A stretch of DNA of 64,000 nt from Metapseudomonas otitidis (lineage in GTDB: Bacteria > Pseudomonadota > Gammaproteobacteria > Pseudomonadales > Pseudomonadaceae). A program made the position numbers and the translations under genes. Shown here in pieces: positions 1-8,325 of the stretch. Below the pieces are notes generated by a model that did no database searches, was not told the origin of the DNA, and saw nothing but the letters and a program-made list of their open reading frames with translations. Position 1 is the first letter of the stretch. Each line of letters begins with the position of its first letter. The DNA lies in assembly GCF_900111835.1 (NCBI RefSeq), contig NZ_FOJP01000017.1, forward strand, positions 1 through 64,000, in the 5' to 3' direction.

Positions 1-578
1 ATGCCCTACAGAAGCAGGCAGGACAAGCAGAGTTAATTGAGCAAGATTGGGCTGCTCGTGGCGAGCATATCGAGCATCTAGCCCAAACTATCGACACTCT
101 ACGGAATGCCCTACAGAAGCAGACAGGACAAACAGAGTTAATTACGCAAGATTGGGCTGCTCGTGGCGAGCACATCGAGCATCTAGCCCAAACTATCGAC
201 GTTCTACGGGATGCCCTACAGAAGCAGACAGGACAAGCAGAGTTAGTTGCGCAAGATTGGGCTGCTCGTGGCGAGCATATTGACCATCTAAGCCAAACTA
301 TTGAGGCTCTCCGAGAGGCCTCACAGAAGCAGGCGGGACAGGCAGAGATAATTGCGCAAGATTGGGCTGCTCGTGGCGAGCATATCGAGCATCTAACCCA
401 AACTATTGAGGCTCTCCGAGAGGCCTCAAAGAAGCAGGCAGAACAAGCAGAGATAATTGCGCAAGATTGGGCTGCTCGTGGTGAGTGTATTAGTCAGCTT
501 GAGCGAGAGCTGAGTGAACTAAAAGAATCTTGGTGTATAAAATTCAGCCGCATCGCAGGCAAATTAAGTAATCAGTAA
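1..578 (+). CDS. 3' end of a gene for a coiled-coil repeat protein (partial; 5' end outside window)
   Basis: An open frame enters at the window edge (first full codon at base 3), has no start codon in the window and ends with TAA at 576-578. It encodes about 190 residues with five copies of a 35-residue unit containing DWAARGE, followed by a diverged tail ending KLSNQ. Hydrophobic residues in each unit fall in a 3-4-3-4 pattern and 35 is five heptads, so the copies stack in register as one continuous coiled coil. No catalytic domain is visible here; any enzymatic part lies upstream. The sugar-modifying operon starts only 17 bases downstream, so it probably belongs to the same glycan locus. 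In E. coli O9a the methyltransferase/kinase WbdD uses a coiled coil as an O-antigen length ruler; a similar role is an inference only. Confidence 0.8.
   Translation, partial: ALQKQAGQAELIEQDWAARGEHIEHLAQTIDTLRNALQKQTGQTELITQDWAARGEHIEHLAQTIDVLRDALQKQTGQAELVAQDWAARGEHIDHLSQTIEALREASQKQAGQAEIIAQDWAARGEHIEHLTQTIEALREASKKQAEQAEIIAQDWAARGECISQLERELSELKESWCIKFSRIAGKLSNQ
24..500 (+). repeat. 105-bp in-frame tandem repeat, about five copies
   Basis: The block GATTGGGCTGCTCGTGG recurs at 45, 150, 255, 360 and 465, an exact spacing of 105 bases each time. The copies are near identical at DNA level. Unit length is a multiple of three and of seven codons (35 codons, five heptads), so gain or loss of a unit would keep both the reading frame and the heptad register. 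Confidence 0.93.
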
Positions 579-595
579 CTTTAGGTTGTCCGCTA

Positions 596-1681
596 ATGAA
601 TATTACAGTCACAAAACCTTTCATGCCTCCATACTCAGAGTTTGAGCATTACTTATCCGGTATTTGGGAGCGGGAGTGGTTGACCAACAACGGTCCCTTA
701 TTGAATGAACTAGAAATTAAACTTAAGGAACACCTCGACGTCGATCATCTTCTATTCTTAGGCAACGGCACCATCGCCATCCAGATCGCAATCCGCGCTC
801 TGGGCCTTGAAGGCGAAATCATCACCACGCCATTCAGCTATGTTGCGACCACCTCGAGTATCACATGGGAACATTGCCAGCCAATCATGGTTGATATTCG
901 TCCGGATACGCTGAATATTGACGAATCCAAAATCGAGGACGCTATAACTAGAAATACCACCGCCATTCTGGCCACTCATGTTTTTGGGAATCCTTGCAAT
1001 GTAGAGGCCATTGGTGCCATTGCTCGCAAACACAATCTGAAGGTTATCTACGATGCAGCCCATGCTTTTGGTACAAAGTATAAGGGCAAGTCGCTTCTTT
1101 CTTATGGTGATGTTTCAACTTGTAGCTTTCACTCGACCAAGCTTTTTCATACCGTAGAGGGTGGCTCGGTGATTACTCCCGATCCAGAAATCTCCAAGCG
1201 TATGGCGATGATGCGTAACTTTGGGCACACATCTGCCACCGAGTTTGGTGATGTCGGTATCAACGGCAAAAATTCTGAGTTCCATGCAGCGATGGGGCTG
1301 TGTAATTTCAAGTACATTCAAGACATCTTGGCGATGCGCCGTAGGCTGTCCGAGCGCTACATGAGTAATCTGGAGGGCTTACCGGTACAATTCCAGCAGA
1401 TCCTGCCATATACAGAATATAACCACGCCTACTTCCCAGTGATTTTCGATAGCGAAGACACTCTGCTGAGGTTGGTTAAGCAGCTTAACCTAAATAGTAT
1501 TTTTCCTCGCCGCTATTTCTACCCGTCGCTCTCTATGCTGCCTTACGTACGTGAGCAGAGCGCCCCCATCGCCGAAAACATTTCACGGCGTATTCTCTGC
1601 CTACCGCTGTACCATACGTTGTCCGTCGAAGAAATCGATATGATCTGCCGCTTCGTCAAACGAGAGTTGCTCCATGTTTGA
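596..1681 (+). CDS. vioA: DegT/DnrJ/EryC1/StrS-family sugar aminotransferase, VioA-like
   Basis: A PLP-dependent aminotransferase of 361 residues, the usual family size. It probably converts a dTDP-4-keto-6-deoxy sugar to dTDP-4-amino-4,6-dideoxyglucose (viosamine). The opening MNITVTKPFMPP, the LGNGT phosphate-binding turn near residue 55, YDAAHAFG (Asp153 stacks on the cofactor) and SFHSTK with the Schiff-base Lys182 are all present. The start at 596 gives the conserved N-terminus. The stop overlaps the next gene by 8 bases, so translation is coupled. The nearby NeuD/VioB-like acetyltransferase (5541) supports an N-acetylated 4-amino sugar. Its substrate would need RmlA and RmlB, which are not in this window. 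A 3-amino specificity (FdtB-like) cannot be excluded. Confidence 0.85.
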   Translation: MNITVTKPFMPPYSEFEHYLSGIWEREWLTNNGPLLNELEIKLKEHLDVDHLLFLGNGTIAIQIAIRALGLEGEIITTPFSYVATTSSITWEHCQPIMVDIRPDTLNIDESKIEDAITRNTTAILATHVFGNPCNVEAIGAIARKHNLKVIYDAAHAFGTKYKGKSLLSYGDVSTCSFHSTKLFHTVEGGSVITPDPEISKRMAMMRNFGHTSATEFGDVGINGKNSEFHAAMGLCNFKYIQDILAMRRRLSERYMSNLEGLPVQFQQILPYTEYNHAYFPVIFDSEDTLLRLVKQLNLNSIFPRRYFYPSLSMLPYVREQSAPIAENISRRILCLPLYHTLSVEEIDMICRFVKRELLHV

Positions 1682-4319
1682 ACTTATGCTGGAGCGCACA
1701 GATAGAGCTGCCCAGGACCAGCACATCGATTTTTTCAAGGACGATCAGTTCTCCGAAGGTGACAAACTAGCTTTGCTCAACTTCCTCATGCGAGAGTTCG
1801 ACCTTAAACAGCCTGTAGTACTCAGAGAGACTAGTTCGGCAGTTACAACGCAATTTCTTATCGACCATTTCGTACGTCAGCATGAAAAAATTGACTTACT
1901 CTATCTAGATGCTGATGTCTTGCGAAATAGTGCACCCTCCTTGATTGTGCAGCTCCGAGAATTACTATCGCGCAAGGGCGTCATCTGCATTGAATCCAGC
2001 GACGCAAACGAAACTATCGATGCAGAAGTGCTGCCAGCAGAAAGTTTTGAGCCGGTCCTGGCCATTCCGGGCTTCTCCATTTTCGCTCGGACTGATGGTG
2101 AACGACCGCTTCGGAGCATGCGCTATCAGGTGGACTTGTTCCGCCGCAAGTTATGTTTCGGTCGTAAGCGTCAATTGCAGACCGCTATCTGTAGTGGAGT
2201 ACCTGAAGTTGTAGTCGTCGTGCTGACCTACAAGCATGAGGGCTATATTGCTGAGTGTTTGCAATCGGTGCTGAACCAGCGAGGAAATTTCCGACTACGC
2301 ATCATCATTATCGACGACGCCTCACCGGATGACACTGCGCAGGTTGTACGCTCCCTGATAGCGGAAAATCGCGATAGTCATATTGACTTCGACTTTCAGA
2401 CTAACGCTCAAAATGTTGGCGTTGTCGCCAACCTAGCCGCCGCCGTGCATCGGGCCGCAGGGTGCGATTTCCTGACATTCTGCGAAGGAGATGACTACTG
2501 GACCTCGGAAGATCGTATTCAGAAGCATATTGAGTTTTTGAATGAGCACCCGGAATGCGTGATGTCCTTCAACTCGATAGAGCTTTGTGACGCTGATGGA
2601 GGTTCAAGAAAATTATTCGAGATCGGTGAAGAGCTAGCTGGCACTGAGCTTGAGGGAGATGAACTCGCGGATAACAATTTTATCGGAAATTTCACCGCCT
2701 GCTTTTATCGGGGTGAGTTGGTTGAAATTATTTCACCTGGAATTTTTGAAATTTACACGGTAGATTGGTTTTTCAATTTGTACTGCTCTCAGTTTGGGAA
2801 AATTGGTCAACTAAAAGAAGTCCTTTCTGTTTATAGGCAGCATGCAGGTGGCGAATGGAGTTCTAGGAGGGCTTTGGATAAAGCACTTGAGCTACTTAAA
2901 TTGATTGCTCAGTATGATGAGTTTCTTGACTATCAATACGACAAGGCCTTTCAACGATATGTCAATCGTATATACGGCACAATAAATAACACTTACTCTG
3001 GCACCCAGGGCAGACTTGATTTATTGATCGTTGATGATGTTTTTCCTTCTCTGCAGAGTGGATTTCGCTATGCCGAATTCACTGCATATTTGCGCGAATT
3101 TCAGCGTTCATTGGTATTAGCCTCTGGCAAGACCTTGCATGTCGTTGAAAACAACGACATAAACAATGTTGTGCGTGATTATCGGAGAAAACACCCTGAA
3201 ATTGGTGGCAAATTAGTACAACATAGTGGGGGATTTCCACTGCGCTTGGCAAATTTGGTTTATATGAATTTTCTGAGCAATGCACTCTCGCTGCTACCCG
3301 AAATCGAGGCAGCAAATGTACCTTTTGTCTTCACACTCTATCCCGGATCAGGTTTCGTTCTGAATAACCCAGAGTGCGACCGTAAGCTCAAGCGTGTACT
3401 CGACTCACCGTGTTTCCAAAGGGTCATTGTGACGCAGCAGGTGTCTTACGACTATATTGTCCACCGGGGGCTATGTGCGGCAGAGAAGGTTCAGATGATC
3501 TTCGGGGTCGTAATGCCGGAGATTCCCGAAGGGCGGCAATTTCTAGTCAAGAACCGCTGGGGATTTAATAAGCCGCGTCTGGATATCTGCTTCATGGCGC
3601 ACAAGTACACACCTTTTGGCGAAGACAAGGGTTACGATGTATTCGTTAATGTTGCTGGCGCCCTGCGGCAGCAACATGATGACATCTATTTCCATGTAGT
3701 GGGACCTTTTGACAAGCGGGTCATCGACGTCAGCACCATCAGCGACCGCATCAAGTTTCACGGCTCGCTGAATCCAGATGAGTTCGACAATTTCTTCCAG
3801 AATATGGATATCATCCTATCGCCCAATATCAGCGGTAAGATTTCCCCAGGATCCTTTGACGGTTTCCCTACTGCCAGCTGTATCGAAGCAGGTTTGCGCG
3901 GCACCGCGATATTTGCAGTTGATGAGTTCAATTCGGCGGGAGGACGATTTACCGATGGTGAAGATATCGTCTTAATCAATTATGATATTGCACACATTAT
4001 TGATCGACTCGAGCACTATTACGCAAACCCCGAGGCACTAAAAGCGGTTGGTGAGCGCGCCATCCTCCGTATACGTGATTTGTATAGTATAGAGGCTCAA
4101 ATGGGACCACGCATTGAGCTTTTGCGCCATATCATTCGTAATCCAGTCATATCATCAGATGAGTCACGCCCCGAAAAATCTTCTGCTGGGGTAGATACTA
4201 AGGTTCTCGTGAATTGTTCTGATCGGAGATCGTCGGTTGTTTGGAAAATCTTGCGCAGACTTTGTCCAGAGCCGATCAAGAAAATCTATCGAACTTGGAA
4301 AATGAACCATGCTTCATAG
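1674..4319 (+). CDS. Two-domain glycosyltransferase (GT2 + GT4) with an extra N-terminal region
   Basis: An 881-residue protein. Residues 1-170 form an extra domain I do not recognise, with a DLLYLDAD segment. A GT2 domain starts near residue 180 (VVVVLTYKHEGYI), has IDDASPDDT with acidic residues at 214-215 and an EGDDYW metal-binding motif at 271-276. The C-terminal half is a GT-B (GT4) domain, with a GEDKGYDVF segment near 649 and DGFPTASCIEAG at 729-740 where Glu738 matches the nucleotide-binding glutamate. It likely adds two sugars in succession, at the inner membrane or on flagellin. It overlaps vioA by 8 bases and the next gene by 11, so it sits inside one operon. The GT2 domain resembles the enzyme at 6197. 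Exact donors and acceptor are unknown. Confidence 0.85.
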   Translation: MFELMLERTDRAAQDQHIDFFKDDQFSEGDKLALLNFLMREFDLKQPVVLRETSSAVTTQFLIDHFVRQHEKIDLLYLDADVLRNSAPSLIVQLRELLSRKGVICIESSDANETIDAEVLPAESFEPVLAIPGFSIFARTDGERPLRSMRYQVDLFRRKLCFGRKRQLQTAICSGVPEVVVVVLTYKHEGYIAECLQSVLNQRGNFRLRIIIIDDASPDDTAQVVRSLIAENRDSHIDFDFQTNAQNVGVVANLAAAVHRAAGCDFLTFCEGDDYWTSEDRIQKHIEFLNEHPECVMSFNSIELCDADGGSRKLFEIGEELAGTELEGDELADNNFIGNFTACFYRGELVEIISPGIFEIYTVDWFFNLYCSQFGKIGQLKEVLSVYRQHAGGEWSSRRALDKALELLKLIAQYDEFLDYQYDKAFQRYVNRIYGTINNTYSGTQGRLDLLIVDDVFPSLQSGFRYAEFTAYLREFQRSLVLASGKTLHVVENNDINNVVRDYRRKHPEIGGKLVQHSGGFPLRLANLVYMNFLSNALSLLPEIEAANVPFVFTLYPGSGFVLNNPECDRKLKRVLDSPCFQRVIVTQQVSYDYIVHRGLCAAEKVQMIFGVVMPEIPEGRQFLVKNRWGFNKPRLDICFMAHKYTPFGEDKGYDVFVNVAGALRQQHDDIYFHVVGPFDKRVIDVSTISDRIKFHGSLNPDEFDNFFQNMDIILSPNISGKISPGSFDGFPTASCIEAGLRGTAIFAVDEFNSAGGRFTDGEDIVLINYDIAHIIDRLEHYYANPEALKAVGERAILRIRDLYSIEAQMGPRIELLRHIIRNPVISSDESRPEKSSAGVDTKVLVNCSDRRSSVVWKILRRLCPEPIKKIYRTWKMNHAS

Positions 4320-5472
4320 TAATAAATGCAGCTCGGGCATAGTTAGAGATGTGCCACTCATTAGTGTTGTAATGCCTTCTTACAACCACGCCAAATACAT
4401 CAGTAAGGCGGTGGATAGCATTCTGGCGCAGAGTTTTGGTGATTTTGAGTTGCTTATTTCGGATGACGCTTCAACTGATAAAAGCTGGGACATCATTACC
4501 AGCTTCGCTGATCAGCGTATCCGTTCGTTTAGGCAGGAGCAGAATCTCGGGCCTGTAGGCAACTTGGTATTCCTGATCAAAGAAGCTCGCGGCAAGTATA
4601 TCGCTTTGCTTAACTCTGACGATATTTGGTACCGGGAAAAGCTCGGTAAGCAGGTTGCCGTCTTGCAGTCTCAGCCGAGTTTAGGTGCCTGTTTCACTTG
4701 GGCTGATATGGTGGACGAGTACGGTCGCGAAATTTCTGGTCCGGAGGCCATTTGGAATGATGTTTTCCGGCAGCCTAACCGCACCCAGGGTCAATGGCTC
4801 AGGCATTTCTTCTTTAAGGGAAATTGCCTGTGTCATCCGAGTATCTTAGTGAGGAAAGAAATCTACGAAACTTTAGGTTTCTACAATCCTGGTCTCAAGC
4901 AGTTGCCGGATTTTGATATGTGGATCCGACTGATAAAGCGCTACCCTATTCATGTGATCCAGGAGAACTTAGTAGCTCACTTGCGAGACGGTAATAATAC
5001 CAGTGCGATATCCCCTGAAAACTCTGCTCGTAACCTTACAGAACTGGTAGAGATCTTTGGCTCGTTTTTCGATGAAATTCCAGATGAGTTGTTTATCGAC
5101 GGCTTTTCCGGTGACTTCCGCCTTAAAGAGGTGCCTACTACACCTATCCGTCTGAGATGTGAAAAATTATTTCTCCTTCTGGATAGCGCCTTTGCGCAAG
5201 CTTCGGGCAGGGCTGCGGCGCTCTCATTATTTATGAAGTGCTTTCCTGATACTGAGTTTGAGCGAGTTTTAAGGGATGAGTATCAGGTCAGCATTTTTGA
5301 TTTTTACCAGCTGACAGGTAGCTCAGGCTTTGGGCACTTCTATATGCAAGCTACTAAAACTTCGCCCCCCGGGGCTGGGCCAGCCGAAGCCGGCCTATCG
5401 ACTATGGCCAGTCGGTCTATTTTTTATCTGAAACAGCTGGTTCACCGTCTACGCTCAGCTATCGCCCCCTGA
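4309..5472 (+). CDS. GT2-family glycosyltransferase
   Basis: A 387-residue enzyme with an N-terminal GT-A fold: ISVVMPSYNHAKYI at about 18-31, SDDASTD with Asp52/Asp53, and LLNSDD at 101-105 as the nucleotide-sugar and metal site. The C-terminal third has no clear motif and no membrane helix. It shares long stretches with the enzyme at 7159 (GNCxCHP, QLPDFDMWIRL, KRYPIH), so the two are paralogs. The start overlaps the previous gene by 11 bases. A 68-base gap follows before the acetyltransferase. Donor and acceptor are unknown. Confidence 0.85.
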   Translation: MLHSNKCSSGIVRDVPLISVVMPSYNHAKYISKAVDSILAQSFGDFELLISDDASTDKSWDIITSFADQRIRSFRQEQNLGPVGNLVFLIKEARGKYIALLNSDDIWYREKLGKQVAVLQSQPSLGACFTWADMVDEYGREISGPEAIWNDVFRQPNRTQGQWLRHFFFKGNCLCHPSILVRKEIYETLGFYNPGLKQLPDFDMWIRLIKRYPIHVIQENLVAHLRDGNNTSAISPENSARNLTELVEIFGSFFDEIPDELFIDGFSGDFRLKEVPTTPIRLRCEKLFLLLDSAFAQASGRAAALSLFMKCFPDTEFERVLRDEYQVSIFDFYQLTGSSGFGHFYMQATKTSPPGAGPAEAGLSTMASRSIFYLKQLVHRLRSAIAP

Positions 5473-5540
5473 ATGGCGAAGTTCTATTGTGCAGACTGCT
5501 AACTCATCAGTGACCCTTCTCTGGATATTGAGTCTCAATT

Positions 5541-6200
5541 ATGAAAACCTATTACGGCCTGATCGGTGCAGGTGGGCATGGCAGGGAGGTTATGCCAATG
5601 TTGCTATCTACGCTTCAAGACGAACTGAAGAGTGGGGAGGTTGAAATTTTATTCGTGGTGGAAGGACAGGAAGAGGAGACTGAAGTTAACGGCTATCGCC
5701 TGCTAAATCTTGACGCCTTTTTCGCGCTAGATGGTCACAAGCGCTTTAACGTGGCTATCGGAGACTCCAAAGCACGTCATAGAATCGCAGACGCTTGTTT
5801 AGCTCAAAAGTTAGAGCCTTTCTCATTTTTTGCTCCTAGTGTGATCCTGCTCGACAATAATGATATTGGAGAAGGTTGCATGGTTTCGGAACAGACCATA
5901 ATTACTTCCAATGTAAAGATCGGGCGATTCTTCCAAGCTAACTGCCAGTGCAATATTTCTCACGATTGTATAATCGGCGATTATGTAACATTCGGACCCG
6001 GCGTGAAATGTAATGGCAACGTAACCATTGGCAGCCATGCCTATATAGGTGCCGGCGCACTGATTAAACAGGGACGGCACGGTAAGCCATTGGTGATCGG
6101 GGAGGGCGCGGTCGTGGGGATGGGTGCGGTGGTAATCCAAGATGTAGAACCCTACACGATCGTAGTGGGTAATCCAGCTCGGCTAATGGCGAAGAAATGA
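5541..6200 (+). CDS. NeuD/PglD/VioB-like sugar O/N-acetyltransferase
   Basis: A 219-residue enzyme of the PglD/NeuD type. It has an N-terminal Rossmann-like sugar-nucleotide domain with GAGGHGREV at 10-17 and a C-terminal left-handed beta-helix of imperfect hexapeptide repeats ending GNPARL. His141 in NISHDC matches the catalytic base of PglD. With the VioA-like aminotransferase it would make the 4-acylamido-4,6-dideoxy sugar. In P. syringae flagellin glycosylation VioA, VioB and VioT work in this way; I apply that model here by inference. The stop overlaps the following glycosyltransferase start by 4 bases (ATGA). Confidence 0.85.
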   Translation: MKTYYGLIGAGGHGREVMPMLLSTLQDELKSGEVEILFVVEGQEEETEVNGYRLLNLDAFFALDGHKRFNVAIGDSKARHRIADACLAQKLEPFSFFAPSVILLDNNDIGEGCMVSEQTIITSNVKIGRFFQANCQCNISHDCIIGDYVTFGPGVKCNGNVTIGSHAYIGAGALIKQGRHGKPLVIGEGAVVGMGAVVIQDVEPYTIVVGNPARLMAKK

Positions 6201-7162
6201 TGGTGTTAAACGAGTGCTCGAAGTTATCGGTGCTGCTTGTTACTTATAATCATGAGACTTATATTCGTCGCGCGCTCGAATCTCTCTTTAAGCAGGAGTA
6301 TCCGGGCGCTATCGAGTTGGTAATTGCTGATGACGCATCGACGGATGCGACGTTGGAACTGATCCGTACCTACGAACGATTGGATCCACGGTTTATCTTT
6401 TCGTACTTGCCTGCGGACATCAATGTCGGCATAACAAAGAACTATCAGCGTGGTTTCGCTGCTTGCACTGGAGAGTATGTCGCGGTGCTTGAGGGAGATG
6501 ATTACTGGGTCAGTCCCAAGAAGCTGTCGCGGCAGTTGGCGTTTCTTGAGGGGCACTGGGAATGTGATCTTTGCTCTGTCAATTATTTCGTCCGTTACGA
6601 GGCTAATGCGACGTTTTCCGAGCGTACCTCGGTTGGTACCGGCTACCGTCTTCTCAATGCACGCGACTTGATTGCCGATAATGTTGTCGGTAATTTCTCT
6701 ACCTGTATGTATCGTAAGTCAGCGCTGGATAATTTACCGGCTGAGTTATTCGAGGTTCGTGCCTACGATTGGATTGTCAATATCTGCGTGGCCATGCACG
6801 GTCTGATCGGTTTTCTCGAAGAGCCAATGTCAGTCTATCGCGTTCACTCTTCAGGTGCCTGGTCGAATTATGGGCATGTCGAGAAGCTCAAGCTGCAGTT
6901 GAGCCTTATTCCTATATATGACCAGCTCACCCAGCAGCGCTTCCACGCTGAGTTCAATCAGTTGGGTAATGACCTACGCCAGGCGATCAACCTCGCACGT
7001 CTGGAGCATCTAGTAGATGGAGTGGCGCAACCGGCCTCACAAGGTCTGATGCGGATAAATGACTTTATGCCGCCGCTATTAACTTCGATCGTTCGTGCAT
7101 TTACTCCCCCAATCCTGGCAAGGCTCTTGCTGAGAATCGCTCGTCGAGGGAGATTGTTATGA
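6197..7162 (+). CDS. GT2-family glycosyltransferase
   Basis: A 321-residue GT-A enzyme. It has LSVLLVTYNHETYI at 10-23, IADDASTD with Asp45/Asp46 and VLEGDDYW at 97-104. It resembles the GT2 domain of the 881-residue enzyme at 1674: both have the EGDDYW form, a GNF[ST]xC[MF]YR stretch, a Y[DT]x-DW segment and a VYRxH motif. The start ATG overlaps the acetyltransferase stop, and its own stop overlaps the next start by 4 bases, so it is translated as part of one operon. A VioT-like role (transfer of the modified viosamine) is possible for this or a neighbouring GT2, but the sequence does not decide which. Confidence 0.85.
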   Translation: MMVLNECSKLSVLLVTYNHETYIRRALESLFKQEYPGAIELVIADDASTDATLELIRTYERLDPRFIFSYLPADINVGITKNYQRGFAACTGEYVAVLEGDDYWVSPKKLSRQLAFLEGHWECDLCSVNYFVRYEANATFSERTSVGTGYRLLNARDLIADNVVGNFSTCMYRKSALDNLPAELFEVRAYDWIVNICVAMHGLIGFLEEPMSVYRVHSSGAWSNYGHVEKLKLQLSLIPIYDQLTQQRFHAEFNQLGNDLRQAINLARLEHLVDGVAQPASQGLMRINDFMPPLLTSIVRAFTPPILARLLLRIARRGRLL

Positions 7163-8238
7163 CGTCGCCAGTTGTCAGCGTGATAATGGCAACCTACAAC
7201 CACGCCCCTTATGTCGCCAAGGCCATCGCTAGCGTATTAGAGCAGCGAGGTGTTGATTTCGAATTCTTGATTGCTGACGATGGTTCGGTTGATTCCACTG
7301 TGCAGGTGGTGAGTGCCATCCAAGATACCCGGATCCGGTTCTTCCCTCATCGAGACAATCGTGGGGCTGGCATCGTCATCAATGAACTGATCGCAAAGGC
7401 TTCTGGCGAGTTTATCGCGCTCATCAACTCGGACGATTGCTGGAGCGGTTCCGATAAGCTAGCCATCCAGCTCAATATCATGCAGGGCAACCCGGCGCTA
7501 GGTGCTTGCTTCGGCAGAGCCCGTTTCGTTAGCAAGTCGGGAGGAGCGCTCAGCGGGCGCGGACTACCGTTCGGCACCGTGTTTGAGCAGGGTAATCGCT
7601 CGCAAGGCGCCTGGCTGCGTTACTTCTTCGAGTCTGGAAACTGCATCTGCCACCCAACAATGCTTATCCGGAGCCAGTGTTATCGAGAGCTAGGCAGTTA
7701 CAAGAACAACCTTCGTCAGCTGCCCGACTTTGATATGTGGATCCGACTGGTGAAACGCTACCCGATTCATATAACGGAGCGCGTGCTTGTCGATTTCAGG
7801 GTATTGCCCGGCGAAAACGCAAGTAGTCAGACAGTCGCGAATTCTGTGCGGGTCATGAACGAGCATTATCTGATCGCTGAAAGCTTCTTCGACGACGTTA
7901 GCGCGCAACAACTCAAGGAAGGTTTTTCTGACTTGCTTAGGTATCCGGAACTACCTAGCGAGATTCACGTAGACATCGAGAAGGTCTTGCTCATGTTTGT
8001 GCCTCATAAGGGGCTCGGGCGGGCGTACAGCATGATCGGGTTGCTTAAGCTCAATCGATTGCTTGCTAGCACCGCTTACGAACGAGTCTTGGCTAAAGAC
8101 TATGGAATCGATGGGCGCTGGTTTCAGGAGCGCACCGCCGAGATTAACGTACTGCGCCCCAGATTATTAGCTATGCTTAGCCAGCAAAAACATAAAACTA
8201 CAAATTTGTTAAAGCGGATACTTGCCTTTCTGAATTAA
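7159..8238 (+). CDS. GT2-family glycosyltransferase, paralog of the 4309 gene
   Basis: A 359-residue GT-A enzyme, last gene of the island operon. It has VSVIMATYNHAPYV at 6-19, IADDGSVD with Asp40/Asp41 and LINSDD at 89-93. It matches the 4309 gene in LGACF, WLRxFF, GNCxCHP and QLPDFDMWIRL, so the pair arose by duplication. No recognisable U-rich terminator is seen in the 87 bases before the convergent cysNC gene. Confidence 0.85.
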   Translation: MTSPVVSVIMATYNHAPYVAKAIASVLEQRGVDFEFLIADDGSVDSTVQVVSAIQDTRIRFFPHRDNRGAGIVINELIAKASGEFIALINSDDCWSGSDKLAIQLNIMQGNPALGACFGRARFVSKSGGALSGRGLPFGTVFEQGNRSQGAWLRYFFESGNCICHPTMLIRSQCYRELGSYKNNLRQLPDFDMWIRLVKRYPIHITERVLVDFRVLPGENASSQTVANSVRVMNEHYLIAESFFDDVSAQQLKEGFSDLLRYPELPSEIHVDIEKVLLMFVPHKGLGRAYSMIGLLKLNRLLASTAYERVLAKDYGIDGRWFQERTAEINVLRPRLLAMLSQQKHKTTNLLKRILAFLN

Positions 8239-8325
8239 TTACAGAGTCTTTTGCGATAAAGCGATCACTGCTTCACTAGCTATGCGCTGACAGATATTCC
8301 TATCTTCTATTATTTGAGCGCTGCG

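Noticed and set aside
47-283. Open frame of repeated residues (MGCSWRAYRASSPNYRH...) inside the 105-bp repeats
   Set aside because: It is the +1-shifted reading of the repeat DNA. The frame that starts at base 3 runs without stops through all copies to base 578 and shows a perfect heptad pattern.
24-500. CRISPR array
   Set aside because: The repeats are directly adjacent 105-bp coding units with no unique spacers of similar length between short repeats, and they lie in one reading frame.
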